64,000 nucleotides of DNA, from contig CAKVCR010000001.1 of assembly GCA_934725835.1 (NCBI GenBank), forward strand, positions 13,491-77,490, in the 5' to 3' direction. The notes under the pieces were generated by a model, which saw only the letters and a program-made list of their open reading frames with translations, was not told where the DNA came from and did no database searches. How positions within the stretch are numbered: the stretch's first letter is position 1; every line of letters starts with the position of its first letter. Shown in pieces: positions 20,902-30,219 of the stretch. Source of the stretch: an uncultured Odoribacter sp. GTDB taxonomy: Bacteria > Bacteroidota > Bacteroidia > Bacteroidales > Marinifilaceae. The position numbers were made by a program, and so were the translations under genes.

Positions 20902-22344
20902 ATGTCTAAACACAAACAAAATAATGATGGAATTTATTTCTTAGGTGAATCCTCAACAGATGTCACCGGCTCTCAATACCTTGTACAATTTGGAGGCAAA
21001 AAGATATTACTGGAATGCGGATTGTATCAGTCCAAAAGCAACAGTTATCTTGATTCCTATAAAATCAATTCAAAGAAATTTGGATTCAAACCAAGTGAGA
21101 TTGATTACTTGTTTGTGGCACATCCACATGTGGATCATTGTGGCTTAATTCCTCGATTGGTTGCCCAGGGATTCAATGGAAAAATTATAACTACACCTAA
21201 CACTGCAGCGGTTATGAAATCGCTGCTTTTTAATTGCGCTTTTATTGTGGCTGATGAAGCAAGGATTCTTTCAAAACGCTACAGCCGAAACTACCCTCCT
21301 ATTTATAGTGAAGATGATGTTTCTAAAACATTGCAGTTAATTAAGTCTTACGGTGAATATGGTGTTATTTTCCAACTTGACGATGTAGTTAGTTTTCAGT
21401 GGATTTCAAACTCTCATTGTGTAGGTGCTGCTCAATTACAGTTAATTTTGTCAGATGGATTGAAGACAAAGAAAATCCTGTACACATCAGATCTTGGTGC
21501 TTTGAATACAAAGAACCATTATGTAAGAAATATTGAAATTCCGACAATGTTCAATGATGTTGCCATTATGGAAAGCACATATGGGAGCAGAGAAAAATTA
21601 AATAAGAAAACTAGGGATTTTGACGTTGAGCATTTGAGAGTAGCTGTCAATACTGTACTGGAACGAAAAGGTACTCTTCTGCTGCCATGTTTCAGTTTTA
21701 GCTGGACACAAGAATTACTTACTGTTCTCTATTTGATTTTTGGTTGTGACGATTCATTTAAAACTGATGTAGTTGTTGATTCAAAACTTAGCTGTGAAAT
21801 TTCTGACTTATATGAAACCATACTTAAAGGCGAAGACCTGGAATTATGGATGAAAGTGCGAAATTGGAAAAATGTTGTTTTCTTATCTGAGAAAGAAGAA
21901 TCCAAAATGTGCCAGAATGATACTACTCCGAAGATTGTATTGTCATCCTCTGGATTTTGTACAAATGGTAGGATTGTAAACTATTTACAAAAGTTCTTGC
22001 CCGATTCAAACAGTATGGTTGTATTCTCTGGATATGTTGGCGATAATCCTTCATATCTCTCCTATCGAATCAAGAACTATAAAGACTACAAGAAACTGAC
22101 AATCAATAAAGTGCCGGTGGTAAATAGGGCTGACTGTATATCGCTCTCTACTTTCAGTAGCCATGCCAATAGAGATGACTTGATTAAGTTCGGTAGTTCT
22201 TTGAATACAAACAAACTTATCTTGGTTCATGGTAGTGAAGAAAGCAAAAAGTCACTATCTGAAAGTTTAAGAAAAGAAATTTCTAAAAATGATAAGACTT
22301 TCAGAGTCTTATGTTCAAATAAAGGAATGAAAATTTCGTTGTAA
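20902..22344 (+). CDS. MBL-fold/beta-CASP ribonuclease, 480 aa
   Basis: Metallo-beta-lactamase motif 2 is HPHVDH at residues 74-79; other metal ligands are H172 (SHCVG) and D197 (TSDLG). Beta-CASP features follow: MESTYGS, the LSSSGFCTNGRI segment, GYVGDNPSY, then FSSHANRDD (H421) and LVHGSEES (H443). This domain order is that of the CPSF73/YSH1-like RNA-processing family. These enzymes use two zinc ions to cut RNA, as endonuclease or 5'-to-3' exonuclease. The gene sits inside the tRNA array, 30 bases after tRNA-Leu(CAA) and before tRNA-Leu(AAG), and starts at ATG with AAAGGTGG upstream. Likely role: maturing the tRNA transcript or degrading host RNA. It is shorter than RNase J (about 550 aa) and lacks that C-terminal domain. 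Confidence 0.87.
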   Translation: MSKHKQNNDGIYFLGESSTDVTGSQYLVQFGGKKILLECGLYQSKSNSYLDSYKINSKKFGFKPSEIDYLFVAHPHVDHCGLIPRLVAQGFNGKIITTPNTAAVMKSLLFNCAFIVADEARILSKRYSRNYPPIYSEDDVSKTLQLIKSYGEYGVIFQLDDVVSFQWISNSHCVGAAQLQLILSDGLKTKKILYTSDLGALNTKNHYVRNIEIPTMFNDVAIMESTYGSREKLNKKTRDFDVEHLRVAVNTVLERKGTLLLPCFSFSWTQELLTVLYLIFGCDDSFKTDVVVDSKLSCEISDLYETILKGEDLELWMKVRNWKNVVFLSEKEESKMCQNDTTPKIVLSSSGFCTNGRIVNYLQKFLPDSNSMVVFSGYVGDNPSYLSYRIKNYKDYKKLTINKVPVVNRADCISLSTFSSHANRDDLIKFGSSLNTNKLILVHGSEESKKSLSESLRKEISKNDKTFRVLCSNKGMKISL

Positions 22345-22352
22345 TCTTTTAT

Positions 22353-22382
22353 AGCATGGGTTGGAAACTTCCCATGCTTTTT
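22353..22382 (+). terminator. Intrinsic terminator
   Basis: AGCATGGG and CCCATGCT form an 8-bp stem with a 10-nt loop, followed by TTTTTAT. Separates the nuclease gene from the last tRNA. Confidence 0.8.
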
Positions 22383-22386
22383 ATAT

Positions 22387-22470
22387 GGGAGATTGGTGGA
22401 ATTGGTAGACACGCTGCGTTAAGGGCGCAGTGCCGTTATTGGCGTGTGGGTTCGAGTCCCACATCTCCTA
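22387..22470 (+). tRNA. tRNA-Leu (AAG)
   Basis: Acceptor GGGAGAT/ATCTCCT, anticodon stem CTGCG/CGCAG with loop TTAAGGG, long variable arm, T-stem GTGGG/CCCAC, discriminator A. A34 in a bacterial Leu tRNA is uncommon. The last tRNA, on the far side of the nuclease gene. Confidence 0.92.
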
Positions 22471-22521
22471 CTCCCACTATTCTATAGTGGAAAAATTGCA
22501 TAAAGAAAGAAGGTTTGACAA

Positions 22522-23583
22522 ATGGGTATTACAAAAAAACAGCAAGTGGAAAAATCACTCGCTTCTGACGTTTCAGTAAATAGCGATGTTGCGTTTGAAA
22601 AAATCTCTGCCAAAGAAGAACCAGATGATTACGTTTGTCAGACTTGTGGTAAGCACTATAAAAAAAGAAAAGGCAATTTCTCTCCATCTAAGTCACCGAT
22701 TTATGCCGGTACAGATGGATATATGAACACATGCAAAAATTGTGTTGATGAATTGTTTATACATTACACTAATTTTTTCAATGGCAATGAAGAACGTGCT
22801 ATTGAAAGAATTTGCCAGTTGTTTGATTTGTATTTCAATGAAAGTGCCCTCGCTGCATCAAGAAAAATCAGTGAGGATCGTAGTCGTATTTCTGTATACA
22901 TCAGCAAGATACAGATTAGACCTCATACTGGGAAAACATATAGCGATACTCTGATTGAGCAAAAATCAAATTCTATCAATTCAGCCGATGATGTTGCTGA
23001 ATATAGTGGATTAGATGCTATTCAGTTGAAGAAAGCTGTTGGTGTTTGGGGATTTGGCTTCGAGCCGGAACAGTATGGCATTTTGAATGATATGTTTGAC
23101 GATTGGAAATCCAGGGTTGTTATTGATGGCAAGACAAGAGAAACCCTTGTAAGGGAACTGTGTATTATCAAGTTACAGATGAACCTTGCATTGAAGGATA
23201 ATAATGTTGAGCTTTACACAAAGCTGATGAAAACATATCAAGAGACTATGAGATCCGCAAACTTACAGCCGAAGCAAGAAGATGAAAATGATAAAGCATC
23301 TGAAAAACCAATTGGTGTAATGATTAAAATGTTTGAGGATGAACGTCCGATAGATAAGTGCCGACCAGAATGGGAAGACGTAGATGGTATTGTAAAATAT
23401 ATCACTATCTATTTCTTAGGGCATTTATGCAAGATGTTGAAATTAAAAAATAAATACTCAGCTCTTTATGAAGAAGAAATGGCTAAATATAGAGTTGAGA
23501 TTCCTGAATTAGAAGAAGCTGACGATGAAGATATCTTTGATTTCATTGTAAACGGCGGTGACGCTGATGGGGCAAAGGAATAA
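22522..23583 (+). CDS. Terminase small-subunit candidate with zinc finger, 353 aa
   Basis: Directly before, and overlapping, the large terminase gene, the usual place of the small subunit, which recognises packaging DNA. Residues about 37-75 form a zinc-binding unit (CQTCGKHYKKRKG then CKNCVDEL). The rest is helical, with a region of conserved-looking helices (AIERICQLFDLYFNESALAA) and an acidic tail. At 353 aa it is longer than most small terminases (100-200 aa). Assignment is by position only. Confidence 0.5.
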   Translation: MGITKKQQVEKSLASDVSVNSDVAFEKISAKEEPDDYVCQTCGKHYKKRKGNFSPSKSPIYAGTDGYMNTCKNCVDELFIHYTNFFNGNEERAIERICQLFDLYFNESALAASRKISEDRSRISVYISKIQIRPHTGKTYSDTLIEQKSNSINSADDVAEYSGLDAIQLKKAVGVWGFGFEPEQYGILNDMFDDWKSRVVIDGKTRETLVRELCIIKLQMNLALKDNNVELYTKLMKTYQETMRSANLQPKQEDENDKASEKPIGVMIKMFEDERPIDKCRPEWEDVDGIVKYITIYFLGHLCKMLKLKNKYSALYEEEMAKYRVEIPELEEADDEDIFDFIVNGGDADGAKE

Positions 23584-25309
23584 AGGTAATTTATCAGACT
23601 CTAAATACGAAAAAATAATGTGTGGTCTGAATATATGGATAGGTTACTATCGTGCAAACCCTGTACGATTTTTGATTGACTATTATGGTATGGAATGGAT
23701 TCGTCCATTTCAGCAAGTGTTAATCACATTCATGTTCAGATTTAATAACTTTATGACTATTGCGAGTCGTGGTATGGGTAAGTCCATGATCGTTGCAGCT
23801 TTCCTATGTGCCTATTGTACGCTATATCCTGGTGTCAAGGTATGTATTGCTGCCGGTCAACGTGGTCAGTCAATTAACGTCCTCTTAAAGATTGTAGAGG
23901 AATTTATGCCACAATCTCCTAATCTAAGGAATGAGATACTCAAAACAAATACTTCTCCCTCAGAGGGATTTATATATTGGAAAAACGGTTCTGTTATAAA
24001 GGTTGTAACGGCAAGGGATTCTGCCCGTTCTGCCAGAGCAAACATCATTATAATGGACGAGTTTAGACTTATTGATAAAGGTGTCGTTGATAAGGTACTG
24101 AGAAAATTCAAAGCCGGACAACGTAGACCTAACTTCTATAATAAAGAAGAATACAGCGATAAGGTTGAAGAAAATAAGGCTAAATATCCAAAAGAACCTA
24201 ACAAAGAGATTTATTTGAGTAGTGCATACTACAAGTATCATTGGTCTTGGGCAAAGTTCAAGGCATTTTTTAAATCCATGATTAAAGGCGAAAGCTATAT
24301 GGTCGTTGGCTTCCCGTATCAATTACCTGTTTATGAAGGATATTACCCGGAAGAACAGATTCGTGAAGAAATGCAGGAAGATGACTTTGATAGCATTGCG
24401 TGGTCAATGGAGATGGATTCTCTTTTCTTTGGTAGTTCTGAAAAGGCTTTCTATAACTTTGAAACTGTAGATAAAATTCGTAAGATTCAAAGAGCATTAT
24501 ATCCGAAGCCTTATTATGCATTGTTGAATGACAGTAAGTATAAGTATGAACCCAAAAGAAATGGTGAGATACGTCTTTTATCAATGGATATTGCGACACA
24601 AGGCGGTTCTAAAAATGACGCTACTTGTTTTACACTGATGCAATTGCTTCCAACTTCAAGCAATCAATATATTAGAAATGTTCTGTATATTACTACATTA
24701 GATGGTGGTCATACATTTGACCAGGCTTTAAAAGCAAGGCGGTTATTTGAGGATTTCGATTGTGATTACATAATCGTAGATACAAATGGTGTCGGTATTG
24801 GTGTATTCGATAACCTTGTTATTGAACAGGTTGACGATGAAAGAAATACTGTATATCCGGCATGGTCATGTATCAATGATGACAAAATGGCTGAAAGATG
24901 TAAAGATCCTGAAGCAGAGAAAGTCATCTACAGTATTAAGGCTACTGCTAAATTCAACTCTGATGCTGCAGTATATCTTAGAGACTGTATCAAACGTGGA
25001 AAGTTACGACTTCTTATCAATGAAATAGATTCTAATGATATTTTGAATCGTAGCAAGGCTTTCCAGAATTTATTAGTTGAAGATCAAGTAATGTTCCAAG
25101 AACCATTTTATCAGACAACTGCCATGATTAAAGAAATGATTAACTTGGACTACACTGCTACTGACGGAAAAATTAAGGTCGTTGAAGTGGCTGGTATGAG
25201 AAAGGATAGATACTCTTCTATCTCCTATGCCAACTATATTGCAAATGAGCTTGAAAGAGATATGCGTAATATTGAAGATGAATACGGATTTTCAACTTTT
25301 ATCAATTAA
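23567..25309 (+). CDS. terL: Terminase large subunit (ATPase-nuclease), 580 aa
   Basis: Pumps DNA into the prohead and cuts it. Walker A ASRGMGKS at residues 66-73, Walker B IIIMDE with D164 and E165, then the RNase H-like nuclease with D341 in LSMDIATQGG and a second acidic site in VDTNGVGIG. Start chosen as ATG 23567 with GGCGGTG upstream rather than the GTG at 23558; both overlap the previous gene. The complete motif set makes this a safe call and fixes the direction and start of the structural module. Confidence 0.95.
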   Translation: MGQRNKGNLSDSKYEKIMCGLNIWIGYYRANPVRFLIDYYGMEWIRPFQQVLITFMFRFNNFMTIASRGMGKSMIVAAFLCAYCTLYPGVKVCIAAGQRGQSINVLLKIVEEFMPQSPNLRNEILKTNTSPSEGFIYWKNGSVIKVVTARDSARSARANIIIMDEFRLIDKGVVDKVLRKFKAGQRRPNFYNKEEYSDKVEENKAKYPKEPNKEIYLSSAYYKYHWSWAKFKAFFKSMIKGESYMVVGFPYQLPVYEGYYPEEQIREEMQEDDFDSIAWSMEMDSLFFGSSEKAFYNFETVDKIRKIQRALYPKPYYALLNDSKYKYEPKRNGEIRLLSMDIATQGGSKNDATCFTLMQLLPTSSNQYIRNVLYITTLDGGHTFDQALKARRLFEDFDCDYIIVDTNGVGIGVFDNLVIEQVDDERNTVYPAWSCINDDKMAERCKDPEAEKVIYSIKATAKFNSDAAVYLRDCIKRGKLRLLINEIDSNDILNRSKAFQNLLVEDQVMFQEPFYQTTAMIKEMINLDYTATDGKIKVVEVAGMRKDRYSSISYANYIANELERDMRNIEDEYGFSTFIN

Positions 25310-25328
25310 AAAATTAGGAGGTAGATAG

Positions 25329-26987
25329 ATGCCAGAACAGAATGAAGTGGCAGCTTCTACTACCAAAAAGCGTGGTAGATCATCTGCACCTAAACGTAAG
25401 GCAAACACGAATAATCGTGCTAACCATAATGTAGAAACAAATGCTTATGCCTATAATACTACATTACCTTATATCTATTCTGTCTTAGGGGATTTTCTTG
25501 ATGCCTCCCCATATACGATAAAGGATATTAGAACATTTTCTAAAAATCCCCAGTATTACAACAAACAGTTAAGAGATTTGGCTTGGTGGGCGTATAACAC
25601 TAACGGTAGTGTAAGAAGTGCCGTTAATTATATTGGCTCTATGCACACTCTTGATAAGGTAATTGTTTGTAAGAATAGAAAAAAGCGTCCGAGAAATTTT
25701 GAAAGAAATAGACTCAAAATGTTGTCTGTTCTTGACAAAATCAATTATAAGCAACAAATCAGAGACAATCTGATGAAAAACGCAAATGATGGAACTGCTT
25801 TCTACTATTTTGAAACTGCAAACAGACCTATTAGCAATGAGAAATTCATATCTGATTATCAAATGGCTAATATTGTTGAGATAAATGAAATTGGTATGGA
25901 TGTTTCTATTATTCCTTTGCCTGTTGATTGGTGTAGAATTTGTGGCAGAGTAGGTAATCATTATCGTATGGCTTTTAATTTGAGATACTTCGATCAATTC
26001 AATGATAGAGAATTAAAGGCACGATTACAAGCTATGCCGAAAGAAATTCGTGATGGATATAATCAAAATAAAGGCAACATCAATAATTGGATTATACTTG
26101 ACGATACAAAAACTATCGTTACAAAAGTAAACGCTGCAATTAACCAGCCCTGGGGTGTCCCGATGGCTGTAACTGCCTTTGATGATATTATGTATGCTGA
26201 GTATTTTGTCAATACTAAACGTACAGTTTTGGATTCAATCAATAATCAGATTATTTATATGACATTCCCGGAAGGAAAAGAAAAAGGAACGTCATCTCTT
26301 ACAAAAGACCAACAGAGAGAACAGCATGAAAAAGTAAAAGAAGCTGTTATCACTCGAAGAAGTCAGTCTGGTATATCTTTCTTCTCCCTTGCAAGTGGAA
26401 CTAAGATAGACAAAATGGACGTTGATATAGATATTTTCGATGAGAAAAATGAAGCATCTATTAAGGACGCTGTGCCTGGTGCTTTAGGTATCAGTTCTGC
26501 CAGTCTTGACGGTAATACAAAAGGTAACTATGCAACTGCTTCTCTTAACTTAGAGCTTGTTGCAAGCAATACCTACACATGGGTTGAGAATTTTATGTTT
26601 GAGCTTAATAAATGCATTAACGCCAATATTATCATGGATTCTTCTTGTGTGGTTGATTGCTATATTTTACCTACTACCTTTGCAAACAGAGACAAACAAG
26701 TAAAATACATGCAGGATTTATATTCTCATGGCAAGGGATCTCTGACAGCTTGGGTAAGTGCAACTGGATTTGATCCAGATGCATATATCTCTCTGCTTGA
26801 CTATGAGTTAGAGTCTGATTTTGAAAACAAATATCCTGTTCATGCTACATCATTTACAATGAGTGGTCGTGATGAAGCAGATAGTAAAGAAAGTGGTCGT
26901 GGAAGAGTAGAACTTGCGACAAACGAAAATACGATACAATCACAATCTTCTGGTTCAAACACCAATCCTAAACCAAGTACAGATTAG
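25329..26987 (+). CDS. Portal protein, 552 aa
   Basis: Follows terL by 19 bases with AGGAGG and ATG. Size and position match portal proteins, which form the 12-subunit ring for DNA entry and exit. The N-terminus is basic and disordered (KKRGRSSAPKRKAN). The middle has the long alternating helices and the loop region typical of portals (IKDAVPGALGISSASLDGN, with a preceding strand-rich part). The C-terminus is Ser/Asn-rich. I see no short signature motif, so the call rests on synteny and length. Confidence 0.85.
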   Translation: MPEQNEVAASTTKKRGRSSAPKRKANTNNRANHNVETNAYAYNTTLPYIYSVLGDFLDASPYTIKDIRTFSKNPQYYNKQLRDLAWWAYNTNGSVRSAVNYIGSMHTLDKVIVCKNRKKRPRNFERNRLKMLSVLDKINYKQQIRDNLMKNANDGTAFYYFETANRPISNEKFISDYQMANIVEINEIGMDVSIIPLPVDWCRICGRVGNHYRMAFNLRYFDQFNDRELKARLQAMPKEIRDGYNQNKGNINNWIILDDTKTIVTKVNAAINQPWGVPMAVTAFDDIMYAEYFVNTKRTVLDSINNQIIYMTFPEGKEKGTSSLTKDQQREQHEKVKEAVITRRSQSGISFFSLASGTKIDKMDVDIDIFDEKNEASIKDAVPGALGISSASLDGNTKGNYATASLNLELVASNTYTWVENFMFELNKCINANIIMDSSCVVDCYILPTTFANRDKQVKYMQDLYSHGKGSLTAWVSATGFDPDAYISLLDYELESDFENKYPVHATSFTMSGRDEADSKESGRGRVELATNENTIQSQSSGSNTNPKPSTD

Positions 26988-26998
26988 GAAGGAAGATT

Positions 26999-27199
26999 AT
27001 GTGCATGACAGAAACAAATTCTGTAGTGAAATGCAAATCAGTTTTTAAGCCTGGTGTTGCAAGGCATTTAATCAAAATGGGAAATCCTGTTTATGATATC
27101 AAGCCGAAGAAAGAAAATCCAGACGCTTCTATTTTCATATTTGTGGAAACGGAAAAATTTGTAAATGATTTCACTACTATTTTAAGTACATCTGAATAG
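26999..27199 (+). CDS. Hypothetical small protein, 66 aa
   Basis: ATG after GGAAGGAAG, 11 bases after the portal stop. Contains VKCKSVFKPGVARHLIKMGN and IFIFVETEKFVNDF. Small genes between portal and protease are common; function not known. The terminator at 27226-27248 follows. Confidence 0.65.
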   Translation: MCMTETNSVVKCKSVFKPGVARHLIKMGNPVYDIKPKKENPDASIFIFVETEKFVNDFTTILSTSE

Positions 27200-27225
27200 A
27201 TGTTTATTATGTTATTGTTAGAAAT

Positions 27226-27248
27226 GGCACTTTAGGGTGTCTTTTTTA
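27226..27248 (+). terminator. Intrinsic terminator
   Basis: GGCAC and GTGTC (one G-U pair) with a 6-nt loop, then TTTTTTATT. Short stem, so probably partial termination within the structural module. Confidence 0.65.
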
Positions 27249-27282
27249 TTGCAATAAATTATACAAAAAGGTGGTACATATC

Positions 27283-28506
27283 ATGGAAATGGAAAAAAAA
27301 TTTTTAGAAATTTCACAAGCCACCAACCCAAATGGACGCAGACGAGTCAAAATTGTTTTGCATGAAATTTACCCCGATAACACACGTTGGAATATCAATG
27401 GTATCTCCTATCTTGAACAATACACAAGAGACAATGCAGATACCGTAAAAGGTATGCCATTATGCGCTGAGTTCCTGGATAATGATAAAGAAATCCCATA
27501 TGGTCATGGATTGACTGGTCAGATTAAAAATATGCCGGTATTTGAAGATTCTGTGCAAGTAGGTGTGTTTGAGGACTGGTCGATTGAAGACATTGAATTG
27601 GAAGACGGAATGCATAGATGTTTATGTGGTGTTGGCTACATAAATGAAGCAAGATATCCAAAATTCGTAAAATGGATTGAGGATAAGATTGCTGATGGCA
27701 TTACTATTCGTGGAAGTGTTGAATTTGTTGGTACAAAGGAAAATGACGGTGAAATAATTTATGATGGCGGTTGGAAAGAACAAGGTCGTATCCCTATGAT
27801 TTATGATTATAGTGGATATTGTATCTTATCCGTAAAACCTTCCGATTCGACTGCCGTATTAGTTGAACTTAACCAGTTCAATCGTAAAAACTTGGAGGTT
27901 ATTGAAATGAATGAAGAAATGATGAAAGCACTTTCTGATTTAAAAACTGACATTATTTCAGAATTTCAGGACACTAGAAAAGTTGAAGTAAATTCACAGG
28001 TTGCTAGTCTTGAATCACAGGTTGCAGAACTCAATTCTAAGATTGATGAGCTGAATGCTTCTATCAAAGAAAAGGATGAGGAAATTTCTGAACTTAACCA
28101 GAAATGTGAAAAATCTGAAAGTGATGCCAAAGCAAAAGAGGACGAGCTTGATGCGAAAAATAAAGAGCTGAATGCTCTTGTTGAGACACAGGCTGCAGAA
28201 CTCAATGAACTGAAGAAAGCAAATAAAATCGCTGAGTTAAATAGTGCCCTTGCAGACTATACAGATGAGCAGAAAGATTTTGCCAAAGAAGAAATCGAAG
28301 CATTCAATGCTGATCCGTTCTCTGTAGAGATCAATTCAATCGTAACAAAGATTGATGCAACTGCATATAAGAAAATTCGTGAGGAAAATGCAAAGAAATC
28401 TCTTGAAATGAACTCAATGAAAGACGAATTTGATGGCATTATGTCAGCAATTGATCCTATCGTCAAAGATGATAATTCTGTTGACGATTTTGATTGCTTT
28501 GCTTAA
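27283..28506 (+). CDS. Prohead protease-scaffold fusion, 407 aa
   Basis: Start chosen at ATG 27283, eight bases after AAAGGTGG; a GTG at 27271 is too close to it. The first 200 residues resemble HK97-type (U35/S78) prohead proteases: H75 in PYGHG and S145 in IRGSVEF are in the positions of the catalytic His and Ser. From about residue 215 to 310 it is a long coiled coil (VASLESQVAELNSKIDELNA and on), which fits a scaffolding domain. So one gene likely encodes both functions, as in several phages where protease cleaves its own scaffold. It precedes the decoration and capsid genes as expected. Confidence 0.75.
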   Translation: MEMEKKFLEISQATNPNGRRRVKIVLHEIYPDNTRWNINGISYLEQYTRDNADTVKGMPLCAEFLDNDKEIPYGHGLTGQIKNMPVFEDSVQVGVFEDWSIEDIELEDGMHRCLCGVGYINEARYPKFVKWIEDKIADGITIRGSVEFVGTKENDGEIIYDGGWKEQGRIPMIYDYSGYCILSVKPSDSTAVLVELNQFNRKNLEVIEMNEEMMKALSDLKTDIISEFQDTRKVEVNSQVASLESQVAELNSKIDELNASIKEKDEEISELNQKCEKSESDAKAKEDELDAKNKELNALVETQAAELNELKKANKIAELNSALADYTDEQKDFAKEEIEAFNADPFSVEINSIVTKIDATAYKKIREENAKKSLEMNSMKDEFDGIMSAIDPIVKDDNSVDDFDCFA

Positions 28507-28535
28507 TCAAACAAAAATAATGGAGGAACGTGACC

Positions 28536-29000
28536 ATGTTAAAATTTAGAGAAATTGGTACATACAAAAATGCCGTTAATGTTGGTTACTGCACAGCAGA
28601 CGTTGAGCTGCATAACGGTAATATTGTAACTTTCGATAGAGCTACAAAGAAAGCTGCTGTTCCTACTGATGGAAAAGAAACAGGGCTTGCAATTGTTATG
28701 AATACTATCGACAAACCTGAGACTCTTGCACCAAACGATTATGTAATCGAAGTTGGTGAGAATCCACGTTTATTTGTTCTTACTTCACTGAAAGGAAGAA
28801 TTATTGACATGGATATGGATCAGGTAGATGGCACATACGCAGATATTGCTGTTGGCGATTTTCTTGTTGCAGAAGCCAGTGGAAAACTGAAAGCTGTAAA
28901 GAAAGCCACAGGAGTAGCTGACTACAAAGAATATTTTGTAGTAAGTGAGAAAACAAGTTTCAACGGTGAAGGACTTGCTGTTGAGGTTGTTATTGCCTAA
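28536..29000 (+). CDS. Capsid decoration protein candidate, 154 aa
   Basis: Between scaffold and major capsid genes, with ATG 28536 nine bases after GGAGG. Beta-rich with turn motifs (VELHNGNIVTFDRATKK, VGDFLVAEASGKLKAVK), like head-stabilising decoration proteins. No direct family match visible. Confidence 0.6.
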   Translation: MLKFREIGTYKNAVNVGYCTADVELHNGNIVTFDRATKKAAVPTDGKETGLAIVMNTIDKPETLAPNDYVIEVGENPRLFVLTSLKGRIIDMDMDQVDGTYADIAVGDFLVAEASGKLKAVKKATGVADYKEYFVVSEKTSFNGEGLAVEVVIA

Positions 29001-29035
29001 TTGTAACTTAATACACTAATTGGAGGAACGAAACA

Positions 29036-30148
29036 ATGAGAAATATCGTTGAATTAAATACTTCTTTTGAATTAGCAAATCCAGTAAAAGATGATGTAAC
29101 TATCAAGGATCAGGCTAAATTCAAACAGATGATTGAGATCTGTTCTGCTCTGTTCACTGGTACAGATGCCGGTAAATATGGAACACAGAAAGATACTGTA
29201 GCAAAGAAACTTTCTGCACTTGGAGAAGCTGCAGCTATGGGCGATTTCAAAGCTAGAGCTGAAATCAATACAATCGTTAAGTTCATTATCGAGCCTAAGT
29301 TGCTTGAGTCAATGAAAGTTTACAGTTTCTTAGGAAATTATCATGAGCTTGCTTTCCATGAGCAGCCAAAAGTTAAAACTTACAATTACGAAGGAATTGA
29401 TGCGCGTCTTCAAGCTGCTAATTCTGATGTAAGTTTTGGTGGAAGAAATTGGGTTGAATACCCAGTATTAACAAGAACTATTTCTGCTGGTATGGCTATT
29501 GATTACCGTGAACTTGCTTCTGGTAACTTTGATGGAACAATCGCAGAGGAAATGGCACAGGTTCAAATTGATATGAACAACAAAGGTGTCGCATATGTTC
29601 TTGGTGTTCTGAAAAAGTCTCTTGCTAACAACACAAAACATGTAAAGAACTACGGTACATATACTGGTGATCTCCCTACAGAGGCAGACGTTGCTAAGAG
29701 AGTTGCATTTACTCGTAAAATGGGTAAAGTTGCTATCTTAGGTGACTACAGCTTAATCCAGGAAATCAGCGGATGGAACGGATATAAAACTGTTGGTGAT
29801 ACTAAGATTCCATTCTATAGCCCATCACAGGTAGATGAAATCGCCAAAGCTGGTGTAAACGGATTCTATAAAGGAAGCACACTTGTAGAACTTGAAAATC
29901 CGTTCAACTATACAAAACCGCTTGCTGACAAGTCTGGATTTGAGACTTATTACGCAGACGATGAGCTGTACTTTACTGCTGCTGGTAATAAATCTCCACT
30001 GAATATCTTCAGACGTGGTGGTATCACAACAATGAGCGGTACAGATGTTGAAACTGGTACAATCAAGACACGTTTCGATGTGGAACTTGGTGCTGACGTT
30101 GTAAAAGGTCGTGAGTTTGAGATTGGTTTACTTGCTAAACAGTCTTAA
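29036..30148 (+). CDS. Major capsid protein, 370 aa
   Basis: Length, position after protease/scaffold and decoration genes, and strong ribosome site (GGAGGAACG) all fit the HK97-fold major capsid protein, the most abundant late product. The sequence has the expected mix: an N-arm (ELNTSFELANPVKDD), a central part with FLGNYHELAFHEQPKVKTY, and a long spine-helix region. Followed by its own terminator, which fits very high expression. Confidence 0.85.
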   Translation: MRNIVELNTSFELANPVKDDVTIKDQAKFKQMIEICSALFTGTDAGKYGTQKDTVAKKLSALGEAAAMGDFKARAEINTIVKFIIEPKLLESMKVYSFLGNYHELAFHEQPKVKTYNYEGIDARLQAANSDVSFGGRNWVEYPVLTRTISAGMAIDYRELASGNFDGTIAEEMAQVQIDMNNKGVAYVLGVLKKSLANNTKHVKNYGTYTGDLPTEADVAKRVAFTRKMGKVAILGDYSLIQEISGWNGYKTVGDTKIPFYSPSQVDEIAKAGVNGFYKGSTLVELENPFNYTKPLADKSGFETYYADDELYFTAAGNKSPLNIFRRGGITTMSGTDVETGTIKTRFDVELGADVVKGREFEIGLLAKQS

Positions 30149-30163
30149 TAATTATAAATAATG

Positions 30164-30204
30164 TATTAGCATGGAGATTAAATTCTTCATGCTAATATTT
30201 TCAA
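30164..30204 (+). terminator. Terminator after the capsid gene
   Basis: TATTAGCATG (30164-30173) and CATGCTAATA (30188-30197), perfect 10-bp stem with a 14-nt loop, followed by TTTTC. Confidence 0.7.
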
Positions 30205-30219
30205 AGAGGTTAAGCATAT

